Assembly (NCBI GenBank): GCA_963210315.1
Contig: OY723249.1
Location: forward strand, 372,001 to 436,000
Source of the DNA: Rhynchopus euleeides
Lineage: Eukaryota; Euglenozoa; Diplonemea; Diplonemida; Diplonemidae
Direction of reading: 5' to 3'
DNA length: 64,000 bases
This document shows, piece by piece, positions 19,521 to 29,132 of this stretch; position 1 is the first letter of the stretch, and the number at the start of each line of letters is the position of its first letter. The position numbers and the translations under genes are program-made. The notes beneath the pieces were generated by a model that made no database searches, was not told the origin of the DNA, and worked only from the letters and a program-made list of their open reading frames with translations.

Positions 19521-21203
19521 CATAGTGTCATAACGGCCGTCATGGAGGGAGTGGATTTTCTGAGAATTCACTCCCTCAGTTCCCGCTACCGAAATATAAA
19601 AACGGCCGTTTTCATGTTTTGTTGGCGAAAAAACGGCCGTTTTTTCCCCCCTCCTATTTTCCTTTGGAGATTCGCCTCCTGCTTACCGTACCGAGCTGAG
19701 GAAACACACTTGACAACTCCCTGTTGCCTGCACATGTCATTGGGCACTGCGATTCTCTGTCGACTGTACAAAGAAAAATGGCTTCCGCCCTGCCTGTCGC
19801 TCGACAAGCAGCAGACACCCGAGAGCAGAGAGGAGTGTAGCAGCCCGGTTCGCCCCCGGGTTGTCCCAGAAATCCAGCACACCCTCGGAACGTGGTGGCC
19901 TAGTCGTAGATCACCCAGGCCCTGCTCGTGACCTCCCCGAAACAGAGGGGAGGTGGCACCGGAGTTCTGACACCCCTACGACTCATGCGGCCGTACGCGC
20001 TCGGGCACAGACGGCGGACCGCAAACCAGAAGGACTTCCCTGATTCCGTGCCGTCCCACCTCCTGCGCATGCGGTCGCCAGCCCAGGCCAGCTCCCCTGC
20101 CAGGGGCACTGGGGGGTCGTACTTCCCCACCTCAGACACTTTCTCGATGACATTCTCAATGTCGGTGTACACTGCGTCGACAGGGGCACGCCGTTGGCAC
20201 ACCCAGCTGCGCATCGCAGTACTTCTGGAGCAGCGATGCGAGGGGTGCCGTCAGGCGGACGGCGGCCTGCAGGTGGGACTCGAGCCCAGCGATTTCGTGG
20301 GCATCTCTGCCAACCGCAGAAGCGACGCACACGTAGCAGGGCCGCTGTCCTGCAGCGGGCCCGGAAGATTGATAAATGCCCGGGGACGTGGTGCAAGGTG
20401 CAGACCCACTCAAGCGGTGCAGGTAGTGTGTGTCGGAGAGAAGCGGGATCGCACGGCCGGTGGTGCCGTCTTGCTCGCCTGCTTCTCCCTCTCAGCTGCG
20501 TCAGAGATGTGGCACAGCACATCCTTCAGCGCCAGTGCGGTCGTGAACCCATCCAGCTGGTGCTGCATATTGCCCGGGATGATCGCCCGTGCCTTCGGGA
20601 ATAAATCAGCGAAGGCGGTGTCCTTCTCATCTGGGGTGCTGTCGCCGAGATCAAGGGAAAGCTCTGTCGGAAGAACCCTGATGCCAGTGAGCGACACCTG
20701 CCCACCTCTGCCTGCACGGTCATCCACGACACACGTGCCTAGATTGGCCGCAACCATGTTCAGCCCCTCCTCGGGACACACTTCTTGACAGCATCATGCA
20801 CCATGCCAGCCGGTGATGTGGTGAACAACGCACCCCGGGCGATCCGAAGTTGCAAGCCTGCCACTGAGGGTATCGCACTCCGACAGCGCCAGCTGTTTCC
20901 CTGGCTCTGCACTTTCAACGCTGCGTTCTTCTTCTTCTTGATATGGCGCGGTCCGTCAAAGTGGTCCACGAAGTCTGAACTCTTCGCATCATACTTGAAG
21001 GCGCGCTCACAATGCTTGCTGCAGGGTATCCCTTGCAGTGGGGAGGCACTCCTGGTGGTGGGATCTCGCCTGCTGACCCACGCCCCATACAAAATTCCCA
21101 GGTAAAAAAAACGGCCGTTTTTTAAAATGCTGAAAATCAGCGGCCGTTTTTGCAAGTCCACGAAATACAAGGGATTTTTTAAAACGGCCGCTATGCAACC
21201 ATG
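19521..21203. mobile_element. Decayed zinc-finger (hAT-like) DNA transposon, 1.7 kb
   Basis: Imperfect terminal inverted repeats CATAGTGTCATAACGGCCGT and CATGGTTGCATAGCGGCCGT match at 16 of 20 positions. Subterminal copies of aaaacggccgtttt cluster at both ends (19598-19650 and 21104-21190), as is common in hAT elements. No matching target duplication was found. The interior holds a broken minus-strand transposase-like gene. Confidence -1.
19950..21100 (-). pseudogene. Broken transposase-like gene with N-terminal zinc finger
   Basis: Minus-strand segments in successive frames: a C-x3-C...H-x5-H finger (IPCSKHCERAFKYDAKSSDF then DHFDGPRH) near 20950-21030 followed by a basic KKKK stretch; NMVAANLGTCVVDDRAGRGG through LKDVLCHISDAAEREKQ at 20430-20760; then YTDIENVIEKVSEVGKYDPP near 20110-20170. 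The finger resembles those at the start of hAT transposases. The frame shifts between blocks; no RNase H-fold catalytic triad was identified with confidence. Confidence -1.
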
Positions 21204-21223
21204 ATAAATAGTTATTTTTTCCG

Positions 21224-21336
21224 TTGAGGGCCCTCGCTACGAGTCACTGTGAGTCACGAGTCGTCAGTTTTCAGCCAAACATGGCTGACTTCTCACTTTT
21301 TCTCACTCAGTCACACTTGGTAGCGAGGGCCCCCGT
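21224..21336. mobile_element. Short MITE, TIR GGGCCCTCGCTAC
   Basis: GAGGGCCCTCGCTAC at the left and GGTAGCGAGGGCCCCC at the right bound about 110 bp with tcactgtgagtcacgagtc repeats inside. The same ends bound the element at 39484-40063, so this looks like a deleted relative. Confidence -1.
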
Positions 21337-21759
21337 TTTTTCGTTTTCCGTTTTTTTTTCGGATTTTTTTCGTCGAATTTTGACCAAGTCGCAGCCAGCG
21401 CCCACAGGCGGAAAAAACCAGGGGATAAGATAGGTCTGGTTTTCCGGTTTTCAAAACCAGGGTTTCCCGGTTCCCGGTTTTCTGGAAAAAAAAAAAGGTC
21501 GGTCTCATTTTTGGCGGGTTTTTTGTGACTTTGGGACAGTAAAACAGTCAGAAAAAAGGTCCTGGGCACGACCTTAAACTACCTAAGACCTAGGGAAGTC
21601 GTAAAACTCAACCCCACACCCCGAGGGCTCCCCCAGGCTGGTCCGCCTGGGCAACGGGGTCCCAGTGCATAGCACGGAGCACTGGGACAAAAGAGGGTCC
21701 GCCTTTTTCCGTCAACTCTGACATGGGGAGGGACAGCTGGAGCCACTGGCGGGGTGCTG

Positions 21760-21942
21760 TGTTGACTTCAGGGGGCTCCCAACGTGCTTCGGCACACCGG
21801 GTTCTTGGCCTGCGGCGGCATGGTAGTCGGTCAGAGAGGCCAGCGCTTGGTCGGGGACTACTCAGAGAGGGCGTGTGCGGACTTCAGGGGGCTCCCAACG
21901 TGCATCTGCACACCGGGTTCTTGGCCTGCGGACGTAGATTGC
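21760..21942 (+). repeat. Duplicated segment in LINE 5' UTR
   Basis: gacttcagggggctcccaa, cgtgc and cacaccgggttcttggcctg occur twice, about 117 bp apart. Tandem 5' units in other LINEs carry promoter activity; that role here is inference. Confidence -1.
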
Positions 21943-22205
21943 CTAAAGGTTTAGAAACCGGCCGAGCCCGTGGGGGTGACGAACGTACTGCCGGCCCGGG
22001 ATTGTCAAGGTTCTTTCCCCAGATGGCTCACCAGTACCACCAAACCACACGGAGAGCAAAACCGCCGGGGAGGGGGTGGGGGAAGGTGGGAAGGGCGGCA
22101 TGCCGAACTACAGCAAGGATGGCCAACAATGCGATCACTGCAAACAAGGCATGGGACACAAGAGGGAAAAAAAAAGGGGAACACAACTGACACATCACAC
22201 ACACA

Positions 22206-23972
22206 ATGTCCCACGCTGCCTCTGTCCCCCTGCACCCCTCCACGACGGGGTTCCCTGGGGAGGCGTCGGCTAAGCCGGCGCCGAGCGAAGCTGCAGGGAG
22301 GAAGCAGCGATGGGTGTTGCGGGAGAAGGAGTGGAGTGCCGACGTCAGGCACTCAACAGACGAGCTGGCCGCCAAGGGCGGCATTATGCTGTGCGCCAAA
22401 GGCGACGCACAGCGCCTGATCGCGAGGTGCAGGGAGCACCCGCCGCCGGGACCGGCGGCAATCCTGACCGTCGAGGCGACGGAGGGGGGGAAGGGGCGCA
22501 GCCGTGTCCTCTCCCTCCTGGTCGAGCGCGACGGCGAGACCCGGGGGCTGCGGCGGCACCTGCTGCAGCTCCACAGTGACCCCGTACACTACGGGGCTAG
22601 CAGCAGCCCGGGCCTGAAAGCCCCCAAGGGCACCCGGGAGTGGGTGGTGATGGAAGCACCGCCAGCCACCCCCCTCACACACACACACATCCGCACCTGG
22701 CTGCGGGCCCACGGCGCGGAGCCGGACGCGGTCATCGCGATGACCGGCACCACCTGGGCCCGCCGCTTCAAGGTGGGTGTGGACAGTCGACAGGTCAAGG
22801 ACCTGCTGCGTGCGAGCGGCGAGAGCGACATCTTCTGCCGCCCCCATTTCCACACCACCACACACCCCGACACAGTCGTGCGCCTGCCGCTCGACGCCAC
22901 CATCCAGCAGGCACAGGAGAAGGCGGGCCGGCTGAGCGGAAGGGTCGTCCTGGTGAAGGGCGGCCTCGGCATCGCAGTGCCGAACACCGCCGGGCACTGT
23001 GCCACGGCAGCAGTCGTCGGTGACGAAGCTGCAACCCCCCTGCAGGGGAAATATGTACTGGAAGGGCTGCCCACACAGTACACCGCCCGCTGCACCAGGG
23101 ACCTGCTAGAGGAAATAGGCTGGCAGGCCCACATCCTGGCGTCAGCCAGGGAACCGAACGGGCGAGCAGTGCTGCTGCGCGCCCCCACCGCCCCCCAAAA
23201 ACTCGGCGCGTACTGCGTCGACAGCAACACCTACCTGGTGTTGCGGCGGTACCGCGAGCCCGAGGACCTGGGGCTCTTCCCCCGCCGACGGAGGGCAAAG
23301 CGCACCAAGCCCCCGCCGAAGCCGACCCCACCTCCCGCAGCCCCGGAGCAGCCGCAGGGAGTGCCGGGGAGTGAGCTGGCGAACAAGGCGACAAAGAAGA
23401 CGAAGAGCAACAAGAGCAAAAAGAAGAAGTCCAAAATCGACGCTGAGATGAAGGACAACGCCCCAACGCCCCACGCCACCACGACCACCGACCCCGCCGC
23501 CGCCGCCACCGCCGCCGCAGCAGCCACCGCCACCGCCAACCTCGCCAGGGTGCAAGCCCTCCTCGAGCAGGCAGAGCGGCGTGCCGCCGAGGCAGAGCGG
23601 CGGGCCACCGCGGCAGAGGAGCGGGCCGTGAACCAGGAGAGCCAGTTCACGGCCGCCCTGCGAGCGATGCAGGCTCGCCTGCAGCACCTGGAGGCGGCAA
23701 CGAAGCCGCAATCTAAGCCGAAGAAGCAGACCAAGCCGGGCTCCAACCCCCTTCCTCGAAAGGCCGACCCGGCCTCCACCACCCCAGACCGGGGGACCAA
23801 GGGCCCACCCCCGAAGTCCGCCTCCCCGAAGCCCCGGACACGCACGGGGCTGACTCCTAAGAAGAAAAGCCGGACACTCACCCCGACTCGGACTACAACC
23901 CTCCGCACGAAGCACATGGCCCCGGCGGAGCCGGTGCAGAAACGCCTGTGTGAAGAGCCCCTCTTCAACTGA
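22206..23972 (+). CDS. LINE ORF1 protein (588 aa)
   Basis: The ATG at 22206 is the first after an in-frame stop (22188-22190) and opens a 588-codon frame ending in TGA at 23970-23972. The N-terminal 370 residues are mixed alpha/beta-like and unrecognised, with no obvious RRM or CCHC knuckle. Residues about 370-440 are Pro/Lys-rich (KKTKSNKSKKKKSK, a nuclear-signal-like run). Residues about 445-500 form a predicted coiled coil (VQALLEQAERRAAEAERR). A basic tail (GLTPKKKSRTLTP) follows. A nucleic-acid-binding, self-associating RNP protein is inferred from position and composition. The stop is followed by C and sits in the same frame as ORF2. Confidence -1.
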   Translation: MSHAASVPLHPSTTGFPGEASAKPAPSEAAGRKQRWVLREKEWSADVRHSTDELAAKGGIMLCAKGDAQRLIARCREHPPPGPAAILTVEATEGGKGRSRVLSLLVERDGETRGLRRHLLQLHSDPVHYGASSSPGLKAPKGTREWVVMEAPPATPLTHTHIRTWLRAHGAEPDAVIAMTGTTWARRFKVGVDSRQVKDLLRASGESDIFCRPHFHTTTHPDTVVRLPLDATIQQAQEKAGRLSGRVVLVKGGLGIAVPNTAGHCATAAVVGDEAATPLQGKYVLEGLPTQYTARCTRDLLEEIGWQAHILASAREPNGRAVLLRAPTAPQKLGAYCVDSNTYLVLRRYREPEDLGLFPRRRRAKRTKPPPKPTPPPAAPEQPQGVPGSELANKATKKTKSNKSKKKKSKIDAEMKDNAPTPHATTTTDPAAAATAAAAATATANLARVQALLEQAERRAAEAERRATAAEERAVNQESQFTAALRAMQARLQHLEAATKPQSKPKKQTKPGSNPLPRKADPASTTPDRGTKGPPPKSASPKPRTRTGLTPKKKSRTLTPTRTTTLRTKHMAPAEPVQKRLCEEPLFN

Positions 23973-23975
23973 CGG
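23970..23975 (+). promoter_or_regulatory. Candidate read-through stop, UGA-CGG
   Basis: AAC TGA CGG GGA separates ORF1 from ORF2 in one frame. UGA followed by CGG is a known leaky context (read-through in tobra- and furovirus RNAs). ORF2 lacks an AUG until well inside the endonuclease domain, so read-through is the simplest expression route. No 3' stimulatory RNA fold was worked out. Confidence -1.
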
Positions 23976-26900
23976 GGAAGCCCGCCATCCCCAAACCGAC
24001 CGCGCCACATCTTCGAGACCAAGCGAGACCTTCTCCTCCGGGCGGGTGACATCGAGCAGAACCCTGGTCCGGCACAGCACCTCAAGTGCCTGACCTGGAA
24101 CTGCAACGGTCTCACCGAGGCGAAAAAAGCGGAACTACAGCACCACCTCGCAACCCAACGGTACGACGTCGTGCATCTGCAAGAGCTCCGAGCAGCACAG
24201 GGGGGAGACCCCAAGTTCCCGGGCTACTCCACATTTCTCCGACGCCGCACCCAGAAGCGCTGTAAAGGGACGCTCACCTCCGGAGGCGGGATCGCAACGC
24301 TAGTGCGGGAGGACCTACACGCGACTCTCATTGCCACCGCACCAGACGCTAGTGTAACAGAGACCCTCACAGTGCGAGTCACGGGACCGGAAAGCGCCGT
24401 CACGTTCACCAATGTGTACCGCCCCTCGGGAGTCGGCACTAGCAACGACCCACGCCACGATGACTTCTCTACATCCCTGCTACCACACACGCCGGAGTCC
24501 GTCATAGCTGGCGACTTCAACATCCACAACCGTGCCTGGGATAAACATGCGCGCTGTGACAACAAGGGAACTGATCTGTACCACTGGTCCCTCCTCAACG
24601 GCATGTCACTGTGCAACGACCCCGACCACCCCACACGCATGCGCCGCGACTCCAAGTCCTCGCCGGACATCGTCTTCGCCCACTACGAGTTGGGGGAGGT
24701 CACCTGGAATACCCTGGACCAGTGGCAATCAGACCACTTCGCCATCCAATACACCGTCCCTTTTGAACGAACGCCAGCAGCTGCGACACACCCGGCAGCC
24801 AAGGCCCGTCAACTGTGGAACTGGGCAGCAGCGGACTGGCCCGCCTTCACCGAGGAGCTCGAACGGCTATCACGCAAAGTGACGAAGTGGTGTGACCCGA
24901 AGGAGTCCTTCCACAAGTGGCTTGGACTGGTGCGAACGGTCGCAGCCAAGCACATCCCGACGAAGCGTAGCTCACGCCCCCGCAAGAGGTGGTTCACGAG
25001 CAAGGTGAAACGCGCGGTACGGGCGCGGAACGAAGAATCACGCAGACACGCCCAGACTACACACCTGTCCCAGGACGACTACGACAAACTGGACAAGCTG
25101 ACCACCGACGCCACCAACGCCGTCCTCGAAGCAAAACGCACAACTTGGGAAACCAGGTGCCAGGCTGCGAGCACCAGCAGCGACCTCGGCGCCACCTTCC
25201 GGCTTGTGCGAGAACTCGACGGCCGCAAACTTCAACAGGCCGCCTTCCCGCTTGTCGACGGAGGGGTCCCGGTGACCGACCCCAAAGCTAAGGCGGACCT
25301 CCTCTGCAGCCACTACGCCAAGATCAGTGAAGGGAACGACCAACAGTCACAATCGGTACCCACCCCGCAACATGCGAATGGCCAGACACCCCCCGAGCTC
25401 TCAGCTGCCGAAGACGACTTCTCCAAAGAGGAGCTGAGCGCAGCCCTGTCCGAACTGCAGGAGCGAAAATCCCCAGGGCCTGACGACCTCAACAACGAAC
25501 TGCTGATGCACCTCGGCCCCCAAGCGCGGCAGGGACTCCTGCACGTGCTCAACCTGTCGTGGAACAGCGGCATCCTCCCCGACGCATGGACGCGAGCAGT
25601 CATCGTCCCGATCCTGAAACCGGGGAAGCCAGCGACGGCAGCATCCTCGTACCGACCAATTGCGCTCACCAGCACAGCATGCAAGGTACTGGAAAAAATG
25701 GTGAAGAGGCGCATGGAGCAGCTCATGCTTGACGACGCATACCCGCAAGTCGAGGGGCACTGCCCGAACCAAGCGGGATTCCAGCGACTGAGATCGACAA
25801 CCGACCAGCTAGCCTACATCACCCAAACAGCGACGGACGCCCTCTCCTCCGGGAAGGCAGCTGTCACCCTGTACTTCGACCTCGAGAAAGCCTTCGACAA
25901 GGTCAGCAAGCTCGCAGTCATCAACAGCGTCAGACGAAAGGGCTTCCCCCCGAAGTTCACCCGATGGCTGCACAACTACCTCAGCAACCGCCGGGCCGCC
26001 GCACAGGTGCACGGGGTGAGAAGCGACTACTACGACTTCAACAACGGTGTCCCACAAGGAACAGTGCTCTCGCCCCTGCTCTTCAACTGCGTGATGGATG
26101 ACGTATCTCGAGCCATCACCGCCTCCCCGGACGTCCACCCTGCGGTGTTCGCAGATGACATTGCAGTACTCGTCGTCGGGGACACCTACACCGACGCCCT
26201 AAGCACCGCACAGGGCGTCATATCAGCACTCGCCGCCGAAGTCCCACTCCACGGGCTGCAGCTCTCCCCCAGCAAGTGCTGCTACACGCTGATGGGAACG
26301 ACGCCTGAAGCACTGGGCGAGCACAAGCGCATGGAGCTCCCAGACGGCACCCCCCTCCAGCACGACTCCACAGCAAAATACCTCGGGGTTTACATCGATG
26401 CCTGCTACACGATGTCGGACCACGTCGACCACGTCGTGACCACCTGTATGCGACGCCTGAGCATACTGCGTATGTTGGCAGGCACCGACTGGGGCTCAAG
26501 TGGAGACACGCTGCGCCAGGCCTACCTGACGTATGTCTACCCCATCCTGATGTACGCCGCAAGCGTTTACACCCCTGGCCTGACCGCGAGGAACCTCAAA
26601 CGCCTGCAAGATGTCCACCGCACCGCAGCCCTGATTATCACAGGCTGCATGAAGAACACCAGCACGGCGAAGCTCCTCTGGGAATCACACCTACGAGACC
26701 TCGACCTCGACTTCAAGGTTGCGGTGTGCACAGACCACGAACGCTTCCGCCGCGTGCCCCACTCCCCAGGATACCGGGCGCAACTAAATACCGGGAACAC
26801 GGGAGGCAGCTGGCTACATCAGGCACGGAGTCTGGTGAAATCCTCGAAGGTCGACGGGCGCACCCCCCTGCTGGCCCCCCTGCATGCAGCACACCCCATC

Positions 26901-27938
26901 CCCCCCTGGGAATGGAACCTGGTGCTGCCACGAGTGCACATCCTGGCGACGCTGCCGGGGCTCACCGCCCCGAAGGCCGCCACCCCGAAAGACACCCTCC
27001 GGGACCTGGCAGAGCAGACCATCCAGGCCCTCCCGACGTGCGCCTGGCATGTCTACACCGACGGGTCAGTCTCCAACTCCACATCGCGGCAGCAACAGGG
27101 CGGCGCGGGCGCAGCGGTGTACAGCATGCCGGAGGGCCGCCTCAAGAAAAAGCTCGCCTGGCCGGCAGGACTCCGTTGCATCAGCTACCAGGCAGAGCTG
27201 GTGGCCATCAGAGAATCCCTCGCCCACCTATGCACCGTGGTAACCCAAGGCGAAACGGTCGCCATCCTCACCGACTCGCAGAGCGCACTGAATGCACTGC
27301 TGAGCGGCCCCCAGCGAGCGAGGGGGTCCACCGAATGGGACATCTGGCAGAGGCTGCGCAAGCTCGTCCAAACATACGATGTCACCACCCACCTCCGCTA
27401 CATCCCGTCGCATGTTGGGGTGGTAGGGAACGAACTTGCTGACAAGCAGGCGCAGATCGGTGCGTTCAAGCCCCAGATGGAGCCGATCAGCCTCGCGTCG
27501 GCCCGTGTCACCCTCCGCCGACACATATACAGCGGGACCACGTTGCCCCGCACAGAGAGCGTGTACGCGTATCGGTCAGGAATCGGGGAGACGCGACTGC
27601 AGCGCCCTGACCTCCGCATGGAGGGCCTTACCCGCTTAGGGGAAACCACCATCCGCCGCCTCCGGGCCGACCACCACCGCCTGGTGTACGACCACGACGT
27701 CCCGGGCAGCGCACAACCACCGTGCAAACCCTGCCTGAAGCTTGCGCCGGACAGCCCCCCGCCTGGGGTCTCGCTGAAGCACCTATTCTTCGGCTGTCCC
27801 GCGACAGCGTCAGCCCGACACCACCTCACAGCCACAAACGTGCACAACCTGCTGCTGCACAACTGCAAGGGGGCCCTACGCTACCTGGCTGAGGCAGGGG
27901 TGACGGAGCACAGCGAGAAGGACTACCTGATCTCGTGA
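23973..27938 (+). CDS. LINE ORF2: endonuclease, reverse transcriptase, RNase H
   Basis: The frame opens directly after the ORF1 stop and contains no AUG before NGMSLCN near 24600, past the first endonuclease motifs. After 32 codons a 2A motif (24030-24071) should release a 1,289-aa protein starting at Pro (24069). Counting from that Pro: APE endonuclease with WNCNG (10), LQEL (about 36), VYRPSG, AGDFN, SSPDIV and QSDHF (about 221); reverse transcriptase with YFDLEKAFD, GVPQGTVLSPLLF and FADD (about 694); RNase H with YTDGS (about 996), AELVAIRE, LTDSQSA and NELAD (about 1121); C-terminal knuckle CKPC...H...C (about 1219-1245). It nicks target DNA and copies the LINE RNA. No broken motif is seen. 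Confidence -1.
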   Translation, partial: RGSPPSPNRPRHIFETKRDLLLRAGDIEQNPGPAQHLKCLTWNCNGLTEAKKAELQHHLATQRYDVVHLQELRAAQGGDPKFPGYSTFLRRRTQKRCKGTLTSGGGIATLVREDLHATLIATAPDASVTETLTVRVTGPESAVTFTNVYRPSGVGTSNDPRHDDFSTSLLPHTPESVIAGDFNIHNRAWDKHARCDNKGTDLYHWSLLNGMSLCNDPDHPTRMRRDSKSSPDIVFAHYELGEVTWNTLDQWQSDHFAIQYTVPFERTPAAATHPAAKARQLWNWAAADWPAFTEELERLSRKVTKWCDPKESFHKWLGLVRTVAAKHIPTKRSSRPRKRWFTSKVKRAVRARNEESRRHAQTTHLSQDDYDKLDKLTTDATNAVLEAKRTTWETRCQAASTSSDLGATFRLVRELDGRKLQQAAFPLVDGGVPVTDPKAKADLLCSHYAKISEGNDQQSQSVPTPQHANGQTPPELSAAEDDFSKEELSAALSELQERKSPGPDDLNNELLMHLGPQARQGLLHVLNLSWNSGILPDAWTRAVIVPILKPGKPATAASSYRPIALTSTACKVLEKMVKRRMEQLMLDDAYPQVEGHCPNQAGFQRLRSTTDQLAYITQTATDALSSGKAAVTLYFDLEKAFDKVSKLAVINSVRRKGFPPKFTRWLHNYLSNRRAAAQVHGVRSDYYDFNNGVPQGTVLSPLLFNCVMDDVSRAITASPDVHPAVFADDIAVLVVGDTYTDALSTAQGVISALAAEVPLHGLQLSPSKCCYTLMGTTPEALGEHKRMELPDGTPLQHDSTAKYLGVYIDACYTMSDHVDHVVTTCMRRLSILRMLAGTDWGSSGDTLRQAYLTYVYPILMYAASVYTPGLTARNLKRLQDVHRTAALIITGCMKNTSTAKLLWESHLRDLDLDFKVAVCTDHERFRRVPHSPGYRAQLNTGNTGGSWLHQARSLVKSSKVDGRTPLLAPLHAAHPIPPWEWNLVLPRVHILATLPGLTAPKAATPKDTLRDLAEQTIQALPTCAWHVYTDGSVSNSTSRQQQGGAGAAVYSMPEGRLKKKLAWPAGLRCISYQAELVAIRESLAHLCTVVTQGETVAILTDSQSALNALLSGPQRARGSTEWDIWQRLRKLVQTYDVTTHLRYIPSHVGVVGNELADKQAQIGAFKPQMEPISLASARVTLRRHIYSGTTLPRTESVYAYRSGIGETRLQRPDLRMEGLTRLGETTIRRLRADHHRLVYDHDVPGSAQPPCKPCLKLAPDSPPPGVSLKHLFFGCPATASARHHLTATNVHNLLLHNCKGALRYLAEAGVTEHSEKDYLIS
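24030..24071 (+). other. 2A ribosome-skipping motif at ORF2 start
   Basis: Codons read LLLRAGDIEQNPGP, a full match to the 2A consensus D(V/I)ExNPGP. Skipping would fall between Gly (24066-24068) and Pro (24069-24071). 2A motifs at the N-terminus of non-LTR retrotransposon proteins are known from trypanosome L1Tc/ingi and some animal CR1-like LINEs. Confidence -1.
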
Positions 27939-28308
27939 AACCTGCAAAAATCAACAGCGGTCAAGGGCTTCGGCCTGACACCCCAGCACCCCCCCCCCCC
28001 CACCCCCAGACCCACGTCACTTTCCACGGGCCGCCAGGCGCGTCAGCGTCGGCGACCGCCCGCCCCCAGTCTGAGAGGCAGCAGCCACGACTCGGCAGGA
28101 GGCGGGCACAACAAAAAAAGGGAGAGTCGTCACTGTGCATATCAGCACGGTCCCGCCCTCTGAGCCAGACTAACCCGCCCATAAAGGAAAAGAGGAAGAG
28201 GCGACGTAAGGCAATGCCTCCGTGCGGCAAGGAGAACACGAAACAGCGTCCCCCCTCACCGGGGGACGCGACGAGCACGGCCAAAAATCGTTCAAAATCG
28301 TTCAAAAA
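27939..28308 (+). other. LINE 3' UTR and tail
   Basis: About 370 bp after the ORF2 stop. A C run lies near 27990. From about 28048 onward the sequence closely matches 61708-61963, the 3' half of a short derivative. It ends aaaaatcgttcaaaatcgtt caaaa, a two-unit TCGTTCAAAA tail rather than a plain poly(A). Confidence -1.
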
Positions 28309-28477
28309 CGCCATAAAAAAATAGAAAGTGACCCCATCGTGATCCGCACAGAGCTCAAATAGTCCAAAGAAGGCAGAGAAGCGGAGAAGAAAAAATGGAC
28401 CTAGCGGGTGGCCCGGTGGGGCCCGGTGGGTGGTGATGCCCTCGTCATGCAGGTCTCTTCTGTTTTGAAGGTGCACA

Positions 28478-28658
28478 CATGGTGGACTCCAGCCACCCTA
28501 GCGAGTGTCTAAGAGGGAGTCTAAGACTGCAGTCTGTACTGGAGACGGGAGTCTATTTTCCAGCTAATTTACGCTAAGACTCCCGCTAGTTGAGACTCAT
28601 GGGAGACACACGGTGTACTCCAGCGGAGGTAGGGTAACCTCCGCTGGAGTTCACCGTG
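28478..28658. mobile_element. CACGGTG-type MITE relic inside element X
   Basis: Ends CATGGTGGACTCCAGC and GCTGGAGTTCACCGTG match the 8454-8661 MITE, and both contain actcccgctag and agctggaaaatagactccc in related order. No TA flanks remain. An inverted copy is in element X copy B at about 43918-44095. Confidence -1.
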
Positions 28659-29065
28659 TCGTCTGCCTCTGTGCAGCGTCACTCGGTGCCATCGAATACA
28701 TGGCGACAGCCCACCAACTCGAGACAGAACTGCTTGTCTGGAGGGCTGAGACGAGAACACGAACGTCTTTCAAGCAGTCTTGAAGGTCGCCAAGCCTATT
28801 GGGGGCAACTAACAGATGAGATTTGTTTGTTGCCTGTCGTCACAGCTAGGTGCCCATCTCCTCGATAACGGAATGTGTGCAGAGATCTCGTGGACCCTTT
28901 GGCCATTCTGTCGTGCACCCACTCCACCCACAACGCACACCTGTCACGAGTGGTCGCTCCCCCGCCCTCCTCCACCCTGAAGGTTGAACCCTCAAGGACC
29001 AGTGATCTCCTGCTGGCCGGGCTGCGATACAGCGAAGCCTTCCTACTTACAAGCGAATCCAGACT

Positions 29066-29132
29066 GTAGGGAACAGATGTTCACTACCGTGGCCTCCGGC
29101 GGCTGGGGGGCTCCGCCCCCCAGACCCCCCTG
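29066..29132 (+). repeat. Hairpin repeat (HPR), copy in element X-A
   Basis: gaacagatgttcactacc, then gtggcctccggcggctggg, the CTGGGGGGC-TCC-GCCCCCCAG stem and acccccctg. It lies inside hAT-like element X. Confidence -1.

Larger units (their letters stand above)
21558..28308 (+). mobile_element. Full-length two-ORF LINE (ingi/I-like) with 2A motif
   Basis: The left junction is defined by comparison with element X copy B, where gtcagaaaaaa runs straight into cgccataaaaaaatag. Here 6.75 kb separates these two strings. The element has a 5' UTR of about 650 bp with internal repeats, ORF1, ORF2 (APE endonuclease, reverse transcriptase, RNase H, CCHC-like knuckle), a 370-bp 3' UTR, and a tail of two TCGTTCAAAA repeats. 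Target duplication is ambiguous because the site is an A run. All key catalytic motifs are present, so it looks recent and possibly active. The FADD box and RNase H point to the I/ingi group. Confidence -1.

Noticed and set aside
19893-19985. tRNA-like A box tggcctagtcgtagatc
   Set aside because: The T arm is poor, no acceptor stem pairs, and the stretch lies in transposase-like coding sequence on the other strand.
26726-27442. Other-frame ORFs across LINE ORF1 and ORF2
   Set aside because: Shadows of GC-rich coding sequence; the main frame has all catalytic motifs.
27935-28324. 129-codon ORF after LINE ORF2
   Set aside because: It lies in the 3' UTR, runs through the tail repeats into flanking DNA, and is not kept open in the 61708-61963 copy.
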